In this document: positions 54,005 to 59,552 of the stretch, piece by piece
Position numbering within the stretch: position 1 is the stretch's first letter
Layout of the letters: every line of letters starts with the position of its first letter
Origin: Amarolinea sp964580725
Lineage (GTDB): Bacteria > Chloroflexota > Anaerolineae > SSC4 > Amarolineaceae
NCBI GenBank assembly: GCA_964580725.1
Contig: CAZOLV010000020.1
Span: forward strand, 1-59,552
Direction: 5' to 3'
DNA: 59,552 bases
Position numbers and translations under genes: made by a program
Notes under the pieces: generated by a model
The model's input: the letters and a program-made list of their open reading frames with translations, nothing else
The model's database searches: none
Told to the model about the DNA's origin: nothing

Positions 54005-56395
54005 TTATTTGGTAGGCGGTGCGATGTCCAGCGTCTGGACGATGGAGTTGTCGCCCCACTTGGTCGGGTCGGAGGATTTGACCTGGATGACGAAGTATTT
54101 GGCCGTGGCCAGGTCGCCCAGGTTGTTGAAGCTGAGGTCGCCGGTGATGCCCTTGTAGCCGGCGGTGGCGCGCACCGTCTTGGCCACATCGGCGCGGCTC
54201 GGCTTGGCCTTGGCCGCCGTCGCCGCTGCTTCGATGCCCTTCAAGCAGATGCCCATGGAGTCATAGGCCTGGGCGCTGAAGGGTTCGGAGTTGGCGCCGA
54301 ACTTGGCCTTGTAGTCTTCGATGAACTTGGCGGTTGCCGGGTAGGCGTTGGCGGGTCCAGCGACGGTGCTGTAGTACATGCCGACGACGGCTTCGCCGCC
54401 GAGGCTGGCCAGTTCGGAGCTGTCCATGCCGTCAGGCCCCATGAAGTTGGACTTGACGCCCTTCTCCCGCGCCTGCTTGAAGAAGACGCCGGCCTGCGGA
54501 TAGAGACCGCCGAAGTAGACCAGATCGGGTGCATTGGCCACGATGGGGGTGATCAGGCTGTCGAAGTTGGCCTGTTCTTCGGTGCCCTCGAAACCGAGCA
54601 CCTTGATGCCATCCTTCTCGGCTGCCTGGCGGAAGAACTCAGCCACGCCCTGGCCATAGGCCGTCTTGTCGTGGATGATGTAGACCGTCTTGGCCTTCAG
54701 TTCGTTCAACGCGAACTGCTCGCCGACCACGCCCTGCACGTCGTCACGACCTACGATGCGGTTCACCTCTGCGTAGCCGCGATCGGTGACCTTGGGGTTC
54801 GTGTTGGCCGGGCTGACCATTGCCAACTGCGCCGTGTGGTACTCTTCCGAGCTTGGGATCGCCACGCCCGAATTCAGGTGCCCCACCATGCACAGGATGT
54901 CTGGATCGGCCACGATGTTCTTGGCATTTGCCACGCCCGTGTCAGGCGTCGCCTGATCGTCGAACGGCACCAACTGCACATCGAAGCCCATCCCCTTCAG
55001 GGCGCCGCCCATCTGCTCCAGCGCCAACTGGGCGCCGTTCTTGATGGCCACACCCAACACCGACTGCGGCCCGCTCAACGGCGACTGTGTCGCAATCTTG
55101 ATCGTGCCGCTCAGCTTGGGCGCCGCAGCTTCCGCGCCGGGCGGTGCGATGTCCAGCGTCTGGACGATGGAGTTGTCGCCCCACTTGGTCGGGTCGGAGG
55201 ATTTGACCTGGATGACGAAGTATTTGGCCGTGGCCAGGTCGCCCAGGTTGTTGAAGCTGAGGTCGCCGGTGATGCCCTTGTAGCCGGCGGTGGCGCGCAC
55301 CGTCTTGGCCACATCGGCGCGGCTCGGCTTGGCCTTGGCCGCCGTCGCCGCTGCTTCGATGCCCTTCAAGCAGATGCCCATGGAGTCATAGGCCTGGGCG
55401 CTGAAGGGTTCGGAGTTGGCGCCGAACTTGGCCTTGTAGTCTTCGATGAACTTGGCGGTTGCCGGGTAGGCGTTGGCGGGTCCAGCGACGGTGCTGTAGT
55501 ACATGCCGACGACGGCTTCGCCGCCGAGGCTGGCCAGTTCGGAGCTGTCCATGCCGTCAGGCCCCATGAAGTTGGACTTGACGCCCTTCTCCCGCGCCTG
55601 CTTGAAGAAGACGCCGGCCTGCGGATAGAGACCGCCGAAGTAGACCAGATCGGGTGCATTGGCCACGATGGGGGTGATCAGGCTGTCGAAGTTGGCCTGT
55701 TCTTCGGTGCCCTCGAAACCGAGCACCTTGATGCCATCCTTCTCGGCTGCCTGGCGGAAGAACTCAGCCACGCCCTGGCCATAGGCCGTCTTGTCGTGGA
55801 TGATGTAGACCGTCTTGGCCTTCAGTTCGTTCAACGCGAACTGCTCGCCGACCACGCCCTGCACGTCGTCACGACCTACGATGCGGTTCACCTCTGCGTA
55901 GCCGCGATCGGTGACCTTGGGGTTCGTGTTGGCCGGGCTGACCATTGCCAACTGCGCCGTGTGGTACTCTTCCGAGCTTGGGATCGCCACGCCCGAATTC
56001 AGGTGCCCCACCATGCACAGGATGTCTGGATCGGCCACGATGTTCTTGGCATTTGCCACGCCCGTGTCAGGCGTCGCCTGATCGTCGAACGGCACCAACT
56101 GCACATCGAAGCCCATCCCCTTCAGGGCGCCGCCCATCTGCTCCAGCGCCAACTGGGCGCCGTTCTTGATGGCCACACCCAACACCGACTGCGGCCCGCT
56201 CAACGGCGACTGTGTCGCAATCTTGATCGTGCCGCCGGCTGGCTTGGGAGCTTCGGTCGCCTTGGGAGCCTCGGTGGCCTTGGGGGCTTCCGTCGCCTTG
56301 GGGGCCTCGGTTGGCGTCGTCGCCCCACCGCAGGCTGCCAACAACATCGAGGCAACCAACAACAGGGCCAACAGACCGTACACTCGCTTGGACAT
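54005..56395 (-). CDS. livK: Branched-chain amino-acid binding lipoprotein with two identical LivK domains
   Basis: A 796-aa lipoprotein. The signal ends LLVASMLLAACGGA (lipobox), then an APKATEAPKATE linker. Two Peripla_BP_6 (LivK) domains follow, each opening GTIKIATQSPLSGPQSVLGV and closing near TKWGDNSIVQTLDIAPP, joined by GAEAAAPKLS. The DNA of the two domains appears identical over 1,096 bp (54015-55110 and 55140-56235, offset 1,125 bp = 375 codons). A binding protein normally has one such domain of about 365 residues. It heads livH-M-G-F and has AGGAGGAG before its ATG. Recent tandem duplication, gene conversion, or an assembly repeat error are all possible. Confidence 0.8.
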   Translation of the reverse strand: MSKRVYGLLALLLVASMLLAACGGATTPTEAPKATEAPKATEAPKATEAPKPAGGTIKIATQSPLSGPQSVLGVAIKNGAQLALEQMGGALKGMGFDVQLVPFDDQATPDTGVANAKNIVADPDILCMVGHLNSGVAIPSSEEYHTAQLAMVSPANTNPKVTDRGYAEVNRIVGRDDVQGVVGEQFALNELKAKTVYIIHDKTAYGQGVAEFFRQAAEKDGIKVLGFEGTEEQANFDSLITPIVANAPDLVYFGGLYPQAGVFFKQAREKGVKSNFMGPDGMDSSELASLGGEAVVGMYYSTVAGPANAYPATAKFIEDYKAKFGANSEPFSAQAYDSMGICLKGIEAAATAAKAKPSRADVAKTVRATAGYKGITGDLSFNNLGDLATAKYFVIQVKSSDPTKWGDNSIVQTLDIAPPGAEAAAPKLSGTIKIATQSPLSGPQSVLGVAIKNGAQLALEQMGGALKGMGFDVQLVPFDDQATPDTGVANAKNIVADPDILCMVGHLNSGVAIPSSEEYHTAQLAMVSPANTNPKVTDRGYAEVNRIVGRDDVQGVVGEQFALNELKAKTVYIIHDKTAYGQGVAEFFRQAAEKDGIKVLGFEGTEEQANFDSLITPIVANAPDLVYFGGLYPQAGVFFKQAREKGVKSNFMGPDGMDSSELASLGGEAVVGMYYSTVAGPANAYPATAKFIEDYKAKFGANSEPFSAQAYDSMGICLKGIEAAATAAKAKPSRADVAKTVRATAGYKGITGDLSFNNLGDLATAKYFVIQVKSSDPTKWGDNSIVQTLDIAPPTK
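54015..55110. repeat. LivK-domain duplication, copy 1
   Basis: Matches 55140-56235 over 1,096 bp with sharp edges. The 29 bp between the copies (55111-55139) are unique, so this is not a plain head-to-tail copy of the domain with its natural flanks. Confidence 0.9.
55140..56235. repeat. LivK-domain duplication, copy 2
   Basis: Partner of 54015-55110; it encodes the membrane-proximal (first) LivK domain. Confidence 0.9.
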
Positions 56396-56698
56396 ACGTT
56401 CTCCTCCTAATGATTCGAATCACTCAACTGGCTAATTTTGGGTCAAAGCCCAGAGAATGGCAACAGAACGAAACAACTGACGGCAATGGTGGGGTTGCTA
56501 CTCAGCCAAAGGCGTCGTGCGCCTGCTCTTCCTGCGTCAACACTGCCTCAGGGCTGGTCTAAAAACCATGATTCGTGTCCGGCGCCTGAGCAGTCATTAT
56601 GGTGGCAATAGCAAGACATGGCGCCTCTTGACAGGTTGGGGGGGAGCCTAGCCGCACGACACAGTGCGCTCTCCTGCCAGGGTTGAAGATTGGGCAGG

Positions 56699-56727
56699 AT
56701 TATAGGAGACGGCGCACAATTTGTCAA
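56699..56727 (-). promoter_or_regulatory. Consensus promoter of the liv transporter operon
   Basis: On the - strand a perfect TTGACA (56727-56722) and a perfect TATAAT (56704-56699) are exactly 17 nt apart. Transcription would start near 56692, giving a leader of about 297 nt before livK. I could not recognise a riboswitch in that leader. The + strand gap 56396-56793 has no gene. Confidence 0.85.
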
Positions 56728-56793
56728 ACACCTGGTAAAGGCAAGCATAACCGGGAAAAGCGTTGATCGGGCCGAGCGCGACTGGGTGCACAG

Positions 56794-56822
56794 TTGAAAC
56801 TTCGCTTCAGCAATGCTATAAT
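56794..56822 (+). promoter_or_regulatory. Promoter of the 41-aa membrane-protein gene
   Basis: TTGAAA (56794-56799) and a perfect TATAAT (56817-56822) are 17 nt apart. The gene begins at 56963, leaving a leader of about 135 nt that contains an inverted repeat around AATCCTC/GAGGATT (near 56854-56899). Confidence 0.75.
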
Positions 56823-56962
56823 GTCGCCTGACCTGAAAATCGCCCCGTACTGCAATCCTCGGGATTGTGGCGGTCGCACATGCACGATCCAGAGGATTGT
56901 GCTACATTTTTGTCGCTGATTGTGCCCCGAAGGGGCATGGACACTCAGGAGAATTGACACCG

Positions 56963-57088
56963 ATGGCTCGCAAATCAGGCAACACACCCAAGCGCAACTG
57001 GCGCCAGAGTCTTTTCATCGCTCTCAGCCTGTTTCTCATCATCAGCATGGCGCTTGGCTATGTCCTGCCCTACCTGTTGCCGCAGTGA
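56963..57088 (+). CDS. 41-residue single-pass membrane protein
   Basis: The ATG at 56963 (CAGGAGA 10 nt upstream) opens MARKSGNTPKRNWRQSLFIA, followed by a hydrophobic helix (LFIALSLFLIISMALGYVLP) and a short tail LLPQ. The basic N-terminus suggests it stays inside. The dedicated strong promoter supports expression. I do not recognise the family. A downstream transporter gene begins 72 nt later and may be co-transcribed. Confidence 0.7.
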   Translation: MARKSGNTPKRNWRQSLFIALSLFLIISMALGYVLPYLLPQ

Positions 57089-57160
57089 TGACCCGCTGTT
57101 CATTCGTGTTCACACCCCAACCTGGACGCTGCGCACACGACGCCGGGTCAGCCGTGGCCC

Positions 57161-58012
57161 ATGACTGAACAGCGCAAAGGGCTGCTGCTGGCGGCGTTGG
57201 CGGTCTTCTTTTTTTCGACCAGCCCGGTGCTCGTGCGTTGGGCGGCGCCGCTCAGCGCCACGGAAGTCGCAGCCGGCCGCTTACTGACCGCCAGCCTGCT
57301 GGTCCTGGTCGCGGCCCGCATGCAACGGCAGCCGCTGCGTATCGCCCGCCGCGACTGGGGCCGCTTTGCCCTCTTCGGGCTGATCACCGCGCTGCATTTC
57401 TTGTTCTACATCGCCTCGCTCAGCTTCACCACCATCGCCCATTCGCTCGCCATCGTCTACACGGCGCCCATCTTCGTGAGCCTGGCCTCGGCCTTCTTTC
57501 TCAAGGAGCCAATGCCCGCCCGCAAATGGGGCGGCGTCGCCGTCACCGTGCTCGGCGTCGCCATTCTGACCGGTTTCGAACCGGCCTGGGACGCTCGCAT
57601 GGCCCTGGGAGACCTGCTGGCGCTCGCTTCGGCCATCACCTTCGGTCTGTACTCCGCCGCTGGACGCTCGCAGCGCGCCGCCTATCCGCTGTTCACCTAC
57701 GCCGGCCTGGTCTACGGTGTGGCTGGGCTGTGGGCCGCCGTCGCCGCCGCCTTCAGCTTTCAACCAGCCGCCTACGGCTGGCGTCAGATCCTGGCCGTGC
57801 TTGGCCTGGGCATCCTGCCGCTCGGCGTCGGCCATACCCTCTACAACGCCGCTTTGCGCCGTGTGCACGCCACCTACGCCAATCTGGTGGCCACGCAAGA
57901 AATTACCGGCGGCGTTCTGCTTGGCGTCCTCCTGTTGGGCGAAGTTCCCAGCCTTAACAGCCTGGCCGGCGTGCTGGTGACGCTGTTGGGCATCGTGATC
58001 GTGATTCTGTAA
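57161..58012 (+). CDS. EamA/DMT-superfamily transporter
   Basis: A 283-aa inner-membrane protein with about ten helices formed by two EamA repeats. First repeat: AVFFFSTSPVLVRWAAPLSA ... SFTTIAHSLAIVYTAPIFVS. Second repeat: LGDLLALASAITFGLYSAAG ... ANLVATQEITGGVLLGVLLL. Members export amino acids, purines or other small metabolites; the substrate cannot be predicted. The product of the 41-aa gene upstream could be an accessory, which is speculation. Confidence 0.9.
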   Translation: MTEQRKGLLLAALAVFFFSTSPVLVRWAAPLSATEVAAGRLLTASLLVLVAARMQRQPLRIARRDWGRFALFGLITALHFLFYIASLSFTTIAHSLAIVYTAPIFVSLASAFFLKEPMPARKWGGVAVTVLGVAILTGFEPAWDARMALGDLLALASAITFGLYSAAGRSQRAAYPLFTYAGLVYGVAGLWAAVAAAFSFQPAAYGWRQILAVLGLGILPLGVGHTLYNAALRRVHATYANLVATQEITGGVLLGVLLLGEVPSLNSLAGVLVTLLGIVIVIL

Positions 58013-58016
58013 CTGC

Positions 58017-58117
58017 TGACTGAACTGAACTTTACTGAACTGAACTTTACTGAACTGAACTTTACTGAACTGAACTGAACTGAACTGAACTGAACTGAAC
58101 TGAACTGAACTGAACTG
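58017..58117. repeat. Tandem TGAAC pentamer / 15-bp repeat array
   Basis: After the transporter stop the sequence is a run of ACTGA/TGAAC pentamers, first as 15-bp units TGAACTGAACTTTAC (three copies) and then as plain TGAAC repeats. It ends directly before GAAAGGAAACAAC and the ATG at 58130. Confidence 0.95.
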
Positions 58118-58129
58118 AAAGGAAACAAC

Positions 58130-58429
58130 ATGCCGCCGCGCATTGACTGCCGCTATTACCATGAAGACTACCACCGCGGGCGCGACGTCAAGGAATGTCG
58201 TCTGCCCAAGGGCCGCAACTCGGCGCCTTGGAATCCCAACGTCTGCAACTCCTGCCCCGTGCCCGACATCCTGCGCACCGCCAACTCGCTCCACCTGGCA
58301 CTGGAGGGGACGATCAAACACCGGCTGCTGCTTGGAGACCGCATGGAGGTGTTCGCCATCTGCATCCGGCACAGGCGCCAGCTCGATAACGCCCGCCTCT
58401 GCCCCGACTGCGCAGCCGAGGCCGGTTGA
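58130..58429 (+). CDS. Small Cys-rich protein, probably metal-binding, unknown function
   Basis: A 99-aa soluble protein with seven Cys in clusters: DCRYYHEDYHRGRDVKECRL, VCNSCPVPD, AICIRH and LCPDC. The spacing suggests zinc-ribbon or Fe-S binding, with the C-terminal CPDC as one half of a knuckle. I do not recognise a named family. GAAAGGA precedes the ATG, immediately after a TGAAC tandem array. It is followed 108 nt later by the methyltransferase, which has its own promoter. Confidence 0.75.
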   Translation: MPPRIDCRYYHEDYHRGRDVKECRLPKGRNSAPWNPNVCNSCPVPDILRTANSLHLALEGTIKHRLLLGDRMEVFAICIRHRRQLDNARLCPDCAAEAG

Positions 58430-58459
58430 ACCGTCGCGTCCTGCGCCTCTTTGCGCGGC

Positions 58460-58488
58460 TTGACGCTCCGGGGCATGACTGGTACAAT
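58460..58488 (+). promoter_or_regulatory. Promoter of the methyltransferase gene
   Basis: TTGACG (58460-58465) and TACAAT (58483-58488) are 17 nt apart, about 42 nt before the predicted transcription start-to-ATG region (ATG at 58537). Confidence 0.65.
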
Positions 58489-58536
58489 CGCCCTCATTCG
58501 TCAATTGACCAAAGATCTGATCTACCAACCAAAACA

Positions 58537-59235
58537 ATGCTCGATCATCATGACGTGTATGAGCGCAGCGCCGAGGCCTATGATGCGTTGGTGTCGCGTG
58601 AGGATGACCAGGGCCGCATCTTGCCGGCCTTGCAAGCCATCAGCCCGCTCAGTGGGCTGGATGTCGTCGAATTAGGCGCCGGCACAGGACGCCTGACCTG
58701 CCTGCTGGCGCCTGTCGTGCGCTCCATCATGGCCTTCGACATCTCCCCGGCCATGTTGGCGGTGGCGCGGCGTAAGCTGCACGCCGGCGGCTGGGCGAAC
58801 TGGCGCCTGGAAACCGCCGATCATCGCCAGTTGCCCATCCCCGACGCCAGCGCCGATCTGGCCATCTCCGGTTGGAGCATCTGCTACACCGTCACCTGGA
58901 ATCAGGAGGAGAGCGCCTGGCGCCCAGCCTTGAGTCAGGCGCTGGCCGAAATGCGCCGCGTGCTGCGCCCCGGCGGCGCGCTCATCCTGCTGGAGACACA
59001 GGGTACCGGCCAGATGACCCCTCTCCCGCCCCCACACCTGCGCGACTACTACGCCTTTCTGGACGCCGCCGGTTTCGCCTCGACCTGGATCCGCACCGAT
59101 TATCGCTTTGCCTCCAGAGCCGAAGCCGAGGAACTGGTCGCTTTCTTCTTTGGCGACGACATGCTGGCTCACCTCGATGGCGACGCCGCGCCGCTCCTGC
59201 CGGAATGTACCGGCCTGTGGTGGCAGTTCGTCTGA
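58537..59235 (+). CDS. Class I SAM-dependent methyltransferase
   Basis: A 232-aa enzyme of the UbiE/Methyltransf_11 type. Motif I is DVVELGAGTGRLTCLLAP; IMAFDISPAMLAVARRKL is motif II; LPIPDASADLAISGWSI is motif III; and EMRRVLRPGGALILLETQG is post-III. The substrate is unknown. The ATG at 58537 is chosen because the promoter at 58460-58488 excludes longer starts (the frame is open from 58426). Confidence 0.88.
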   Translation: MLDHHDVYERSAEAYDALVSREDDQGRILPALQAISPLSGLDVVELGAGTGRLTCLLAPVVRSIMAFDISPAMLAVARRKLHAGGWANWRLETADHRQLPIPDASADLAISGWSICYTVTWNQEESAWRPALSQALAEMRRVLRPGGALILLETQGTGQMTPLPPPHLRDYYAFLDAAGFASTWIRTDYRFASRAEAEELVAFFFGDDMLAHLDGDAAPLLPECTGLWWQFV

Positions 59236-59245
59236 GGCTCGTAGC

Positions 59246-59385
59246 GTGCACCATGTTCGTCGTGTGCACTTCGGTGCACCATGTTCGTCGTGTGCACTTC
59301 GGTGCACCATGTTCGTCGTGTGCACTTCGGTGCACCATGTTCGTCGTGTGCACTTCGGTGCACCATGTTCGTCGTGTGCACTTCA
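59246..59385. repeat. Five 28-bp tandem repeats forming cUUCGg tetraloop hairpins
   Basis: Five copies of a 28-bp unit start at 59246, 59274, 59302, 59330 and 59358. Each junction reads GTGCAC-TTCG-GTGCAC, a 6-bp stem closed by a C(UUCG)G tetraloop; the last copy has diverged. The array lies between the methyltransferase stop and the next gene, ending 7 nt before GAGGT. Confidence 0.92.
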
Positions 59386-59403
59386 GTGCGCCGAGGTAAA
59401 AGC

Positions 59404-59552
59404 GTGAGAGACCAAACCATCCCAACCCGCGTCGCCCGCTCGCCATGGCCCTGGGCGCTGCTTGCTGCCGCCGCCCTGTTTTGCCTGCTCGCCGCCGCAC
59501 GCACCGGCGTCGCCCATACACTGCCCGACCAACCGCACACCATTGTCCAGTC
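59404..59552 (+). CDS. N-terminus of a membrane or secreted protein (cut by window end)
   Basis: An open frame from GTG 59404 to the window end (49 codons so far). It starts VRDQTIPTRVARSPWPWALL and continues with a hydrophobic segment rich in Ala and Leu (AAAALFCLLAAAR) that looks like a signal peptide or first helix. GAGGT lies 9 nt before the GTG. Too short to name. Confidence 0.55.
   Translation, partial: MRDQTIPTRVARSPWPWALLAAAALFCLLAAARTGVAHTLPDQPHTIVQ

Noticed and set aside
53957..56410. An 817-codon + strand frame opposite livK
   Set aside because: It repeats internally only because livK does; it has no start signal or known domain.
56396..56692. Riboswitch in the liv leader
   Set aside because: I looked for known aptamer motifs and could not identify one; only the length of the leader is notable.
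57874..58143. A - strand frame encoding FSSVQFSSVQF-type repeats
   Set aside because: It is the reading of a DNA microsatellite antisense to the EamA gene; no start signal or other support.
59246..59385. CRISPR array
   Set aside because: The units are contiguous 28-bp tandem copies without spacers, and no cas gene is nearby.

Overview
The window looks like a draft-assembly contig (one 100-N gap at 38626-38725) from a GC-rich bacterium, most likely a Chloroflexota of the Anaerolineae/Caldilineae type. This is inferred from gene content and style: threonine/proline-rich secreted proteins, DUF2723 and other multi-membrane GT-C-like proteins, an archaeal-type pantetheine-phosphate adenylyltransferase, and lipoproteins with EPTKAPEPTK-like linkers. 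No rRNA or taxonomic marker tree is available here. Promoters are easy to see: many intergenic regions carry a TTGNNN - 17/18 nt - TANNNT pair.

Layout. 1-9.3 kb: an exopolysaccharide/glycan block on the + strand (AP-superfamily phosphodiesterase, two GT4 glycosyltransferases, Tat-exported PHP metallohydrolase, polyprenyl glycosylphosphotransferase) followed by a secreted protein. 9.5-13.4 kb: a partner-switching module (STAS antagonist, RsbW-like ATPase, triple-GAF SpoIIE phosphatase) plus a DUF2231 membrane protein. 13.4-18.7 kb: housekeeping (PduO-type adenosyltransferase, nfo, ftsY, prfB with a programmed +1 frameshift, ribF fused to archease). 18.7-24 kb, - strand: a ThyX enzyme that appears split into two overlapping genes, a CBS-ACT protein, a GDPD, era, a queuosine-precursor transporter and an archaeal-type PPAT. 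24-31.3 kb: two large membrane proteins and etfBA. 31.4-34 kb, - strand: rpsF-ssb-rpsR-ppiC, divergent from a tRNA-Pro(CGG). 34.2-35.3 kb: a decayed P-loop ATPase joined to what looks like the C-terminal tail of a formylglycine-generating-enzyme (C-type-lectin fold) protein of the kind diversified by diversity-generating retroelements. 35.5-40.9 kb: plsY and two cell-surface proteins. 41-56.4 kb, - strand: a large uptake block: complete livK-H-M-G-F, a family-5 solute-binding protein, a chimeric family-3/family-5 binding protein, dppBC, tpx and a polar amino-acid permease/ATPase pair. 57-59.5 kb: a 41-aa membrane protein, an EamA transporter, a Cys-rich 99-aa protein, a methyltransferase, and a gene cut by the window end.

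The most unusual points are: (i) short tandem-repeat arrays ending just before the ribosome-binding sites of prfB, etfA, the Cys-rich gene and the last gene, each with a different repeat unit, one being an array of cUUCGg tetraloop hairpins; (ii) the complementary two-gene ThyX; (iii) the RibF-archease fusion; (iv) two binding-protein genes containing apparently identical duplicated domains fused in frame, either very recent events or assembly artefacts; and (v) the retroelement-like variable tail. Neighbouring start and stop codons often overlap (ATGA), so translational coupling is common in these operons.
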